DNA from: Dipylidium caninum
Taxonomy: Eukaryota; Platyhelminthes; Cestoda; Cyclophyllidea; Dipylidiidae
Assembly: GCA_017562135.1 (NCBI GenBank)
Contig: QEYB01000448.1
Span: forward strand, 1,736,001-1,800,000
DNA length: 64,000 nucleotides
Direction: 5' to 3'
Shown here: positions 48,701-61,700 of the stretch, piece by piece
Layout of the letters: each line of letters starts with the position of its first letter
Position numbering within the stretch: position 1 is the first letter of the stretch
Notes under the pieces: generated by a model
Told to the model about the DNA's origin: nothing
What the model saw: only the letters and a program-made list of their open reading frames with translations
Database searches by the model: none
Program-made: the position numbers and the translations under genes

Positions 48701-51700
48701 TTCGGTCATCTAAATTTAGACAGCGCGCTGATGGACGCTATTAGACAGGCGGGCTACACACAGCCTATGCCTATTCAGGCTGCAGCTGTGCCGGCTGCGC
48801 TTTCCGGACGCGATATTGTCGGTATTGCCATGACAGGCAGTGGTAAAACGCTCGCTTTTCTCTGGCCCATGATCACCCACATCATGGCTCAGGCAAGTCT
48901 TCTATTTCCCGCAAATGGGAATGAATGGTTGTGAATCTACCGTTTATCTGATTCATCTTCTTCCACATGACTCGGGAACAACAAATAATAGTTTATCAAA
49001 TTACTGTTTTACCGTCAAAATTCGAGCCTCTTATGTGGACGTGACAAGTTCTCTTGGCTTGACAACGACATGATTGCGTACTTTTCGACAGATGTGTTCT
49101 ACACTTTTTGTTGTGTCGTTAACGTGTTCGAAGTATCTAATCTATGCTTTTTTATAGCATATCTTTTAGTTCTGTAATTTTGTTTATATGCCAATTTAAC
49201 AGTGGAAGAACAAGACGTGCACCTCTGACATGCTTTATTAAAGGCGAGGGCGCATCGCAAACATACGAGAGGTTATTTGTTGTATGTGGGAATGAAGCCT
49301 TGAAAGGAAGACAATGTCGTCAAAATTGGTTTGCCAGATTTCGTTCTGGTAACATCCACACATTAGTGCTTTTTAAAATAAGTTTTAAAACCTAGATTAG
49401 AAGCACAAGTGTTTCCAACTAACTCCTTTACATTTTCTCAAGGATATTCATTTGAGGTTTCATATAAACACGTGTTTCTGCTAATATCTACAATCTCTTT
49501 GTACCTTAATCCTGAAACATTTAATCATTTACCTTTTAGCCGGAATTGAAGTTGGGTGACGGCCCTATTGGCGTAATATGTGTCCCGACTCGCGAATTGG
49601 CCGTTCAAATTTACACCGAGGCGAAGAAGTTGGCCAAGCTGTACAACCTCAATTTGGTGTGTGCCTACGGTGGGGGAAGCATGTGGGAGCAGCAGAAAGC
49701 CTGCGAGGCAGGGTGTGAAATCCTTATTTGCACACCGGTCAGCTCCCTCATCAGCCGCAGACAGGCCCTCTGCTGCACTTGCTTCAATCCTGTCCTTTTA
49801 TTCTTCAGGGTCGCCTGATTGATTTAGTCAAAAAAAAGGCCACAAATCTTCGTCGTGTAACATTTCTTGTTTTTGACGAAGCCGACAAGATGTTCAATCT
49901 CGGCTTCGGTAACCATCGTCTTCTCAACCCTTAATTTTACATTCATATCGTTTTGTGGATGAATTATTTTTTTTTAACTCCAGAACCCCAGGTGCGGTCT
50001 ATCGCTAACCATGTCCGCCCAGATAGACAAGGTAACGATTTGCACCAAATTGTTTGTATGCTTGGTTACGGCAGTAAAGTGTTTACCGTCTCTGTTTTTC
50101 AGTTCTCCTTTTCAGTGCAACTTTCAAGAGTCGAATTGAACGTTTAGCACGTGACATACTCACCGATCCTGTTCGCATAGTCCAAGGAGAAGTGGGGGAG
50201 GTAATTGTCCTTGTTGTTCTGACTTCTTTTTTTTACATTTATGCAATACGTTAATTCGATCGTAACATCTTGCCATACATTTAATTAGGCTTGCTCTCTA
50301 AGGTTTTTCCATTTTTAATTGGATAACATCGTCAGTTGTTTTCCCCGTCTTATAGGCCAATGAGGACATAACTCAAATTGTTGAAATTTTTTAATAAATG
50401 GGAAGACAAATGGGATTGGCTTACACGAAATGTGGTTCGTTTTACAGCAGGTCAGTCAAGTTTTTGTTATTGTATTTGCTTTACTTAAACGGAGATTTGA
50501 AAATGAAAATATGTTGTGTGCCATATTTCCTTATTTTTATTAATATCATGGTGAACCGGAAATAATGTGTCCATTATATGTCAATGGCCCATGGAGGTAG
50601 TTGAATTGTACGGATTTCGCTATTGCGTAAATGCTACTGACGTTCCTAAGACAGGTGGAATTTTGAGTCCGGGGACAGATTGGTGGACGCGGAGAAATAC
50701 CTAAAGGCTAGTCGAACATCACCTCCACTCTCGTATTAATGTCGAAAAGAGTGGTTATTTCCAAGCTGTCTTATGTGCATTTAAAACATTAAGAATAGTT
50801 ACCAGGACTACTGAGATGTGGAGTTTAAGGTATTTTTATATTGCAATTCACACCACACTCATTAAGTAAAGGAGGTTTAACAACAAGTATCTTTGGTCCA
50901 TATGATTAGTTGTTTTAGTATACATCATGAGTGTCTTGTGTACCTCCCTTTTAGAGGGCAGTGTCCTCATTTTCGTAACAAGGAAGGCTCACTGTGTGGA
51001 GGTGGCGGAGAAGTTGAAAGCAAGAGACTTGAAGGTTCTCCTTCTCCATGGTGACATGCATCAATCGGAGCGCAATACAGTGATTCACAAATTCAAACAC
51101 AATGAAGCGCCCATTCTTGTCGCAACTGATGTCGCCTGTAGGTTCTTATTCTTATCTGAATACTTCTAACTTACGGTAGCGATGGGTCGCTAATACTTTT
51201 TATGACGATTTTAGCATCCTAGTTTTTTATTTTCGATTATATTTTTTGATGGTGGGTGTTATTACCTCAGTTTCCTCTCTCACTGAACTTCTTAATTTTC
51301 GTAAACTTTTTATTCACAAATGCTGGTGTGTAGCATACTAATAACTTTTTGACTTCCAAATTCCGCATCGCAAATGGTGAATTAGTATGGGTTTGGTGCA
51401 TTTTTCTCGTGGTTCCTCAGCGTTTTGATTATAATTTAATGGGTTCTGATACGTGAGGCTTAAAATACCGATACATCCGTTATACCATGGCTAGAAACGA
51501 ATTGCCTTGAGTTTATTTGGGTGTCGTTTCGAACCTCAAACTGTGCTTTCTTCTGAAAATATTTAGTACGCTTAATATTAATCAAATTTTTACCGTGGAA
51601 CAAAGTGGAGTTTCCCATCATATACGTGTGGTGAGTCTTTCATTTCTTCTCGACAACTTTGTCGGAAGGGGTTAGACTCCCGTGATAATGGCTTAGGCCC

Positions 51701-53633
51701 CACGTTACTACAGGACTATAGTGGTCGTTGAAGTCGGCATGATGTGTATTTGAGAATAATTAATAACGGAATACCTCATGCAGCCCTGTTATTAATAGTA
51801 AAGACTTAAATTCATTGAATCTATCATTTGTTTGAACGTGAAAGCTTTTGTGACACCGTTTCTATCGAAAGGATAATGAGCTATGGTAAATACTCGAATA
51901 TTTTTTTACAAATCATTCATAATCGCGCATTCCGTGCCCCACTTGTTCACTGCATCGTCAACTGTTTTTTGGCTCATTTACAATGTGCAAATATAGCTAT
52001 CTGTGTGGTGACAATTTGCGAATCCCCTTTAGTTTAGAGATTATTCAATAAATTACGGGTGGATTCAGATATTTTGATGTAAAACCGTTTTGTTTGCCGC
52101 TTTTGCGTGATTTAGCTCGTGGTCTCGACATCCCCAGCATCCACAATGTGGTAAACTATGAAGTGGCTCGTGATATTGACACCCACACTCACCGCGTGGG
52201 TCGCACTGGCCGAGCCGGAGTCAAGGGCACTGCGTACACCCTCTTTGTTGCGGGTCGTGACCCTGCAGATTTCGCGGCTCACTTAGTGCGCCACCTGGAG
52301 CTGGCAGGTCAAACGGTTCCGCAACGTCTCCTTGAAATTGCCCGTCAATGCGTGTGGTTTGCAGAAAACCGGGCTAAGGCGGCGGCGGCAAGAGCGGAAA
52401 ATCCTCGACCCGGCATTGGCTTTCAGCCCCGTGAGAGACAGCCGATGTCACTTAGTGGCTTCCGCACCGGTCATGGCGCTCCTGGATCGGACCTCACCGG
52501 CGTCCCATCCGCTTCCTCTATTCCCTCAACAGAACCCCGCCTCCCCTCGCAGCGGCCTGTTTGCGGGCCAGCGACTGTTGCCGCCTCTAGTGGTATTTTT
52601 GTAGTTTTTCCTCTTTAAAAATTCTGCTGATATTTGAGTTTTAATAAGATCCTAGTTTTTTTGCACTTTTTATTTTCTTAAGTTTTAGTATTTTAAGAGT
52701 CAAGAATCCCTAATTTTCTGTTGCTGAGGGGAAAACACAACTTTGGGTGTTTGCGGTATTTGTTTTCTATGTTGGACCATCTCTTTCATGATTCGAGCTG
52801 TCTTTAACTTACTTTGTTCTTCGTTTTGAATTTGGCTTCAAAAAAACAACTATTTATCCATTATTTGGCCTCTGGGATTTTTAATTTGTATATCATAACG
52901 TTGGGGTGCACATGCACACTGTTGGCGGTTACCTCGTGTAAATAACTCTGTTCTTCGTTGGATGACATTATTATTGTTGTCATTTTCGTCTGTTAGTGTT
53001 TGTCTCAGTATGGTTCGTCACAACAGTACTTCTTTGCAGAACTGTTGTTATTATCTCCGATATTTTGCCAAAAACTTGTTTTGCTTTCCTAATAAGCAGT
53101 TATTCTTGATTACAGGTGACAATTTCCGAATACTGCAAAATCAAACCTTACTTAAACATCATTTTTGCTTTTAGACCATGTCGCAGCCAAATGTCGCTGT
53201 ATTGGAATAGACTTGGGGCCTAATAGAGAGTAGTTACGTTAAATGGACAGCCTAAAATAAAAATCCCACGTACTCCGTTTTTCTTTGACCCACATCCATC
53301 GTCGTGACCTAGAATCTTGAAATGTTTACCCACCTTCGCAATAAGAACGGACAAGTTATGTAACCACTAACGCAGTATCATATTACGTGTCTTTCAGCAC
53401 ACCAGACAGATCGCCTAGCAGCCATGAAGGCAGCCTTCGCTTCACAGTATAACCGTCGCTTTGTGTCAGCTGGCGTGGAGTCTACTAAGTACACACATCC
53501 CGAACTTCTCGGCGCCGTTGCGGCCAAAGAGAGGCAAAGTGACACCGATGGCACATTCCTAACGCCGAAGGCCCCTCCCCCTGGTGCCTCCTCTGCGCCG
53601 CAAACGAAACGCAGGCGATCGCGATGGGACTGA
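45748..53633 (+). CDS. DDX42: DDX42, DEAD-box helicase of U2 snRNP (frameshifted)
   Basis: DDX42 (SF3b125) is a nuclear ATP-dependent RNA helicase that works with SF3B1 in U2 snRNP assembly. Exons: 45748-46043, 47863-48034, 48104-48174, 48244-48391, 48524-48892, 49540-49737, 49809-49908, 49984-50031, 50103-50200, 50356-50450, 50955-51137, 52116-52592, 53398-53633. All phases agree, giving about 829 residues. The N-terminus is Gly/Ser-rich then acidic ([28 protein letters not shown]). Helicase motifs: Q motif GYTQPMPIQ (306), I AMTGSGKT (331), Ia PTRELA, GG, TP-GR, II DEAD (441), III SAT (about 473), [30 protein letters not shown] (about 617). The C-terminus ends RRRSRWD, as in human DDX42. 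Exon 10 has one extra T in the run at 50387-50392, which breaks the frame between ITQIVEI and [10 protein letters not shown]. Intron 5 starts GC instead of GT. The human protein has a longer C-terminal tail. Confidence 0.96.
46044..47862 (+). other. DDX42 intron 1
   Basis: 1.8 kb, the longest DDX42 intron. It ends in a strong pyrimidine tract and AG at 47861-47862. It holds no recognisable gene on either strand. Confidence 0.8.
48893..49539 (+). other. GC-AG intron 5 of DDX42
   Basis: The exon ends CAG and the intron begins gcaagt, the standard context for rare GC donors. It ends accttttag. GC-AG splicing joins HIMAQ to PELKLGDGP in phase; using the GT four bases on leads to a TGA within a few codons. 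Confidence 0.88.
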
Positions 53634-53634
53634 G

Positions 53635-53640
53635 AATAAA
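53635..53640 (+). terminator. AATAAA one base after DDX42 stop
   Basis: The AATAAA lies at 53635-53640, after the TGA at 53631-53633. If used, the 3' UTR would be only about 20-30 nt. Further signals downstream cannot be excluded. Confidence 0.5.
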
Positions 53641-55714
53641 TTATTCCTCGTCTATTGTGGCCAAGCTATGCCTGTTGTATACTTGTAATAACTACATCTT
53701 ATGTTCCAGTTGTGGGTCACTCTTGAAGCTAAAGTGGAAGATGCTAGATACTAGTACGCGAGGAAAAACTTTGATGAGGATAAATGAATCCAATGATAGT
53801 TGGCATAGATACGGCTAATTTTTACGTACTATCGTATGAAATGGAGAGTGGTGGAACCACAAGTAATATATATGATTTGCGGTGTAGTATGACAGGGTAC
53901 TGCATCCAACATAAACAAAGAATATTGGGATGAAGAGTGCTCATCAGGCTACACCTAAATCACACAAGAGTGTAGACGAAACTGGGGGAATTCGCTGTGC
54001 TGAACTTTGTATGTAGGATTAATGCGTCAGAAGAAACTAACTGCATTTTGTTTGTACATTGCTCCCGTTAATAGGACGAAGTGCATCGGAGAGGTTACCT
54101 TCCACAAATTATTGCTTCATTATTTCTGTGGTGGTCAAGTTTTTACAGTAACTGTGTAGATGATTGGAAGACTATGAAGGAGAAGAAAATGAGCCACAAA
54201 CAGATGTTTTATGTTAAACGGTATTATACATAAGGTTAAACAGCAAGATCAGATGCAATAATTCAGTCTCCCCTCTACTATGTAGAAAGAGCTCGCAAAA
54301 TCGTTTCATTGAAGGGGCACTTCCTATGCCAAAAGTCTCTTTGTGTTGTATTCGTCAATTACTTCCATCTGATAAATGCTATTTGTTAAGAACAGCAATG
54401 AAAGTGAGTCCACTATGCCAGTGAGAATAATTCTGAATCGGCTTGTGACCGTACGAAAGCTGCGGGAAAACTTTGCCAGGAAGGTCGATGCAAACAGAGA
54501 ACAACCTATGCAATTGGCTAATGGTAGAACCATTTTAGACTAAGTTAATCAGAAGCCAGACTATCAGGCATTTGTGTCGTAAGATTGGCCACACTCCACA
54601 ATTCTTCTGTAAATTCAAACTAAAGCAACATTATGAATAACAAGCATGCCAGTGAGCTGAACGCGCTAGTACTAAACAATAGCGGCCGTAACGCAGAGCG
54701 TTGGAAAATGTCGAAGAATTGCTTGTTCTTGACAAAATTTGAAAGACGGGTTGAATGTAGTAAATCTTCTACCAAACGTTGGGATGACGCTTAATAGTCA
54801 AGTATAAAACAATTAATGATGGCAGACAGACATATTACCGCGGAAAATAAGTGTTCAGAACATACGGAAATAAGATTAAATCCAAATTTAAGTAATTTTA
54901 ATTACTCAAAAAAGCCATTTTAGTCAAACGTACGTGCAATACATTAATAGAGTCTGTTTTAAGCAAAAGCAGTTAACTAAATCGAGCACGATTTAAGTTA
55001 GATATCTGGTGCCGTCATGCTGCCGTCGTTTATTTGAATGGTTTTCATGGTGCGAATTCGGTTTGGGCAGGAAGCGGGCATTACGTCTGCAGTCTGCCCT
55101 CCGTGTGTTGTCGTTCAGATCTAGCCATCACTAGGCCCATCTTTTTGGTTGGTCCCACCCACGATACATTTCCCTTTACTGCACTAATGCAATTGTACAA
55201 ACTTTTTTTGTTTTATTGCGCTGATTTGTGCCGCTAATTACCAAAAACTCTAGCTGTTTTGAAGAGCTTTATTTTCTTTTCATTCCTCATCCTTTTATCT
55301 GAGTGCCTTCTCAATTGATGCTCCAGTTGTAAATCGAATGATATTTCATGTGTTGGCGTATTAATACAACCGTTTCTATCCTCTTGGTGACTTAATGACG
55401 GATGTAACCATTTACAGTCAGAAGCGAATTGTTGATTAGGTTATCCCATCTTGTACCGGTAATCATTTGTATGTGTAATTTTTTGGATAATCACACTAAC
55501 AAGCCTGATATATTTTGCGCATTTTACATCCTTATCTTTATCTACTGTTGATTTTCATTATTCGTAGTTACTCAATTTGAATGCGTTACCATCGCACACT
55601 TTCCTAAATTTAACTTCACATGAATTGAATGTCGATTTTTCAGCATTAATCGGGCAAATTTGTTTTATAGCCTTGTTTTGCCTTTGCGATTTCTGCCAAA
55701 ACGTTAACTTCTAA
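53641..55714. other. intergenic, no gene seen
   Basis: Between DDX42 and the RhoGAP gene. The few short frames (for example 54324-54533 minus, 55034-55237 plus) show no motif. It must contain the RhoGAP promoter, not identified. Confidence 0.5.
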
Positions 55715-58700
55715 ATGGAGGCTGCCGATTCACCAGCTAACAACGGTTAGTAGTTAGTTAGTAATTTGTGTGCTCTTCACTACCATATGTGTTATCATGT
55801 TTTTTATCTGTTTTACCGGGTTGTCAACGTGTGTAACTTGTATCGATATCTCACTTTCTACCTACTCATTTTTAGGCGAAGTTCAACCAAAGTTGAGGTC
55901 ATCTCAACCAAAGTACTCCAACACTAAAAGACAACATCACATCTTCCCAATGGGGTCGCCGGCTCCTAATGATAAACATTCTGGTGAAATCGAGCCTCCT
56001 AATTCCTCTCCACATAATTACGGTAAAACTCTAAATCTAATTACTTTTCATTACTTCATCTCTTATTTTAACATAATTTAGTCATATAGGTATGTCCGTA
56101 TGGAAGGTATTCTTGAACATCCTTTAACTGACAAAGATCGCAAAATGAATGTTTTAGTCCGTTTACTTTTATACTGCCCTGGCGAGCTAACTTGGGTACA
56201 GTATTCCACGTTCTTAAACTGCCACAATGTTACGTAACAAATTATGCTAGAGTCATATCTATTTATGCTCGTCATATCTGTTTAAAATTAGGATATACGA
56301 AATGAATTCGTCGGTCTGGGACTTTATAACAAAGTTGGTTTTAATGCTCTTCCTTCCCTCCACAACTAGTCTGCTTAGACTAAGCAGTTGGATTGATAAC
56401 GTTCTTTTGTATTCTTTCGTTAAACAAAATTTTGCATAATCGAAAATGCATTCTGAGATTATTAAGCTCTGATTCTAAACGAGATCTATGTTATATGCTT
56501 CACCAGTTACGTGATTGCTTTATTTTCTCCTTAGCTCAACCTGCGCCTTTGTCTACTTCCGTAATAAAGTCGGAAATCCTGGATCCATCGTACAATCTTC
56601 CTGCGTCTTCTATGTTACCTCCTCCAAAACCCCCTCGTACGACTTATCCAAGGAGTTTAAAGGAAGAAGATCCCCTTGAGAGTTTCAACGCCTATGATGC
56701 TGTGAGTTTCCTCTGTCGACGAAATTTTTGCTGCTATTACTTGCAGCAGCGATTTTACTCTTGGCTTGGATACGTTTTATCTCACTCGAAGTAGCTTTCT
56801 TATTTCGATTTTGATTTTCCCCATGCGGGTTATATCATTACATTGCCATAATGTACTTGGTTATATATTGAGAAATCCGTTTACGAGTGAATCTATCTAT
56901 TTTCATCCATAATTTGAGGCAAGCACATTTGATCCAAGTAGTTAGAACCGGAGCCCTAAGGGTATGTAATATTATTTAGGACTCCATTTATTTAATATCC
57001 ATTCCAAAAAAGATCATGAGATCCAATCACCATACACTCAAATGTTTTGGTCTGTGCTAAAGTCTCGTTAATTTTAAAGCTGGGTCAGAAAGCCTGGAAC
57101 TACGGTTCGGACAATCTTGCATTTACTCCTCCGCCTTAATTCCTGCATTCGACCCTACGATCGGCTAAGATGCCAAAGTGACACTTAATTTTACCGTCTC
57201 TTACAATACGATCCGTATTCTCTTTATCCAATAATCTTTCATCTTCACCTATTAGATCCCATGAATCATCGGGATTTTGTGTAATGATAGAGATACATCG
57301 GTTACCTTTTAGTCGAGTTTTGACTAAAATTAGGGTTTTCTGAGTATCACCTCTTCGCGATGTTAATCAAACCCTTGTTATTAAAATTCGCGTCCTTTTT
57401 CTATTGCTATTGTCACCCTCCTTTCTGACCACTACTCACACACAATCGATCACGTGCCCATGTGTTTGTGGGTGGGAAAGTCTACCCGTCCAAAAGGCGA
57501 CGTGAAGTGTGCAAGCGTAGGCGTAGCGACCGCAATAAACGCCAGCTTTTGTCAACAAACCCGTGACTCATCGATGGCTACTGTATTCGTTCGTTTACGC
57601 GTTGTGGCGGTGGATCTACCGTATGGTACCACCTATCAAACTGTGACGAAAAGAACAGCGCACAATTTGCATTTTCAAACGCAGAGTAGGTGAAGACTGT
57701 GGCGTTTATGGGGATTGCTTGTTCAGTGTATGACAAATGGAAATGAGTCAGGTTCCTACACCAATACCGTACACCACAAGGTAGTTGGCATTTCTTCCGT
57801 CCAATTTTCCTAAATACGTTTTTTTGTATTCTTGCGTTTTGTACCTGCTATCTAGTTTGATTTCAAATTGAGGCATCTGAATGTCTTAGGCAAATTCTGC
57901 ATTTTTTCTAACAAGGATGATAATAAGCACCGGAGAGCACCGTCTCAGCAGCATTCTAACTCCCTAGCACGACACACTGGATGCCGGTATGAGGGAACGG
58001 ACAGCGGTGGAAACAACCTCCACACTCACTCTGAATCAACAGATCAGGTAGTGATTTTAAGGAACAACGTTTGATATTCACGCATGCGAACGAAACAATG
58101 CCATATGTGTCTTGTTGCTCCTCTACTAACTGTTTGACCTGCAACTTAAAGTCGCATTTCCTTGGCATGAATGTACTGTTAGACGTTTTCTCATCACGCC
58201 TTTGTTGAGTTTATAGGAGTTTTCTCAGGTACTAGGGTCTTCGTGCGCATACTCTATGTAGTGAAAGAGTTGTGCTCCAGAGATGGGGCAGAAACATTCC
58301 CTCGCCTGTGTCACTCATGCACAGATTCATTTTCGCAATTTTTCGTGGCATTCTAATTTGTTTGAAAATTAATTTTATTTCAACATAGAAATGAAGTCAG
58401 AAGTAGCTGGTTACGCTGAATTTGCTTTAAAAGCGTAAATATGGAGGATGCATTAGAAATAATCATTTCGACGTCATTTTCGAAGTTTTAATTTTCTAGC
58501 GATTGTGGTTTCTGTACCAATTCATTTGCTAATTTGATCACGTAGTATGGTTACTGATGGCACGTTTGATGCCACTTGAGTACCCCCAAGTCGCCTAGGT
58601 GAAGGCTTTTTGGCCGGTTTTCGGATTCGCCTGGAGACCTTTTTGTCTCACTTTTATTCAATTTTTTTACAGTGGGCTGAGGTGGTTGACGACGATGATG

Positions 58701-61700
58701 ACTTTTACTGCGAGAAGGGTTCGCGTCAGACGGTTTTGAATCCTCCGACAAAGTCCAGAAACGCCATCAGCTTGGCTATGTCTTCCAAACGGCCCATGAG
58801 TGTAACTACGGAACTTCCTTCGGCACCCGTTTCGTATGCCATTGGAAGCAATATAACCACTATCGATCTCACTGAGGCCCAGGCCAAATTCGGCGCTCGA
58901 AAAATCCCCATCAGTGTAAGCTTTTCGTTTGTTGACCACGGGTAGCCTTAAGGTAGACCGCATTCTCACCCGATTTTGGACGGTTTTTCCACACTTTTTT
59001 TACTTATGATCTGATCAACGGCCATATTTACTAAGCATTAGGTTTTTCGGCATTCCAAGCTATTTTGATGTGTGAAGCATCTGCGTCTTAAGCTTGCATT
59101 GTGCTAGCAATACCTGTATAAATAGGGCCATGATATAAATATGGGAGGCTGGTGAGGAGCTCGCGTGATCGTACGCACTACGCACTATATTTTTTTTGTA
59201 GAGAAGCGGTGACAATCTTGCTGCACTACCCGCGCAAGACGACACATCTAGCCGATTCTATCGGGTGTCTAAGAATCACATTACTGGTCCCATCGAGAAC
59301 AAAATTCGCGTGAGTTCTCACTTTTAACATTATCAAGTTTGCTGTCAATTTACAAAGCGTTTTAATTCTCGAGATCGCGTTATTATTCCTCTAGACTACG
59401 GAACGTCGAGGGCAAGTCAATTTTACAAAAGTCTCAGGGAACGGTATCCGTTATCCTAAGAAATGGACTCCCTCTACTCTTGTTCTCATTGGACCAACTC
59501 TCTATGTCTATAAGGACTCAAAAGGGCAAGTGAGTACATATCCCCTTACAGTTTTTTAATGTGTGGTTTAAAGAAGTACCATTGGACTTGATTCTAACCA
59601 ATTTTACCTCTTTCACCCATTTGTACTTTTCGCATAGCCTGTGATCGCTTGGGCAACATAAGGGTGGGAGCTAAGAAAGTTCAGTCATAATTATGAGAAA
59701 TTTGCAGCTGTATCTGAATGCTTTTACATATCTTTGTCACTCGCGCCTTTTTGGCTCTTTAAGGCAAGGGACCAGAATGCTGATCTTTTGAGACCTATGG
59801 TTACCTTGTAGAAAGTGACCACTCTTAAGGAATTCTCGCTTGTATTCATTTCTAAATGCCATGTTGAGTAGTTTTCTGTAATTCTTTCGACTATCGCTTC
59901 TCTATCTAAGCCTTTAAATACTCGTTCTTTTTCATTTTCGCTACTCGTCTATTCAATGAAATTGCCACCAGTATGCCACAACATCCCCAGATTCCACGAA
60001 AATTGTCTCAACGGTTTCACCAAAGAGTGGCATAAAAATGTCAGATTCAGGAACGAAGTTCTTCAACTTCCTCTCTGTAAGCCTAGGCTACGTCAAAGTC
60101 CCCTGCCTTCATCCTACGATCTCTCCTCTTTTGACCAGTCGCATGCCACATCCCATAACCCGCCTTTTGCCCTGGCCGCCTTGCATTGTTGCATTTGCCT
60201 TCAATACCATTGTCACCAATCAACCAAGCCTATCCTCAGCATGCGTCTACGGATGGAACACTTCACTGGTCTTTTGCTACTGCTTAAATGGCATGTTTCC
60301 TTATCATCCATGGCTGGCTTAATGTCGACTAATCGTGCACACAAATATTACCACATGAATACCCTGATGCTAACTCAATGTTTACACAAATAATTCCTTA
60401 CGAAGTTACCACTTTGATTGTAGCGTATGTTGGACAAATTTTTATCATGGCGATGGCTTCCTTGCGTCTTGAGTCAACTTCGGATTGACGATTTTTTTAA
60501 TGGCTTTGAGATTAGCTTGATTATTCACTAAAACGATGTAGACATCTGGGCTTTATTTTAATTGCTCGTATTTATTACGCTCTTTCGGTATTTTCGTTTC
60601 GAGGTGGATGAATGCTCTATAAGTTTTTGGTATTTTTTCTTAAGTAAAGGCGATCTGGTTATGAGTGACCCACATAAACATCCGCTCTTTCCTATCAGTC
60701 AGTTCCTTTCCTCTGCCCTGTTTCCCTTAAGAATCGAAGTTTATTTGGAAACTCTTGCTCCAAAACTATAAAATAATCCTACGTGGGAGTATTTTTCATC
60801 CAAAATTCTCGCTTTCGTCTTTATTGTTGTAGTGGAGTTGGCTAATATGTGAGAGCTATTTTATTTGCTTTTCTTCCTATTTAACATCCCTCCCGCGGTG
60901 CAGAGTTTGGCCTTGCCCATTTTTGAAAGTTATTCTTTTTTCTCCAAATCTGCATATCAGAACCAGTTGAGTTGCAAATGGAATCATTCCCCTTCTGTTA
61001 TTTCGTTAGGTTTTAAAGTCTCCTCGTCTTTACTCTCAATGTTTATTCGCACACGACCGAAATAATTTTAGATTGCGCTTTTTTATTGTGCTTCTTCCCC
61101 TAACTGCTAGTGTCCTCATGCTTAGCATGAATACTGAATTGCGGTATATTATCATCTGAGCATACTTTCATGTTTCATTTCAGAAGAGCTCCAATATCTC
61201 TACTAAGCCGGAATTGGAATTGCATGTGAAACATCTCCAAATATGTGCTGCCGAGAAAAGTTACACCTCTCGTGAAAACGCTTTCGTGGTAAGTGACTTG
61301 ATGTCGTATTCTTCCTTTCACTCCATACCCCCACCTTGTGTCGTACACACGCACATTAACTGACTCATAGGAAGAGAATATCCCCACAGAACTGCCTTGC
61401 TTTTTCTACTCTCAGGCACAGTAATAGCTTTTCATCAGCTTTCTTTCATCGAATTGGGGACTTTATAGGTGTGCATTCGTCTTTATTGCCATTGGGTGAT
61501 TATTTAACGACTCAACGAGTAACTAAATTTCGTCATTATGGGAGTGCTCAGTTGTAATTCTCGCTTAAAGCTCCCCTTTTTCGATAGTGCGCGACTTTTC
61601 TTGGATCTGCGTATTAACTATTTGTTACTTAAGTCGTAATAGGATGCCTGTTAATAAATCTTGTTGGAGAAAAGTATCCTCTTGTTATTTGTGACCACAT

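Noticed and set aside
57454..57693. 79-codon plus-strand frame inside the RhoGAP gene
   Set aside because: It starts and ends without acceptor or donor agreement to the neighbouring exons, and skipping it keeps exons 56535-56701 and 57916-58047 in phase.
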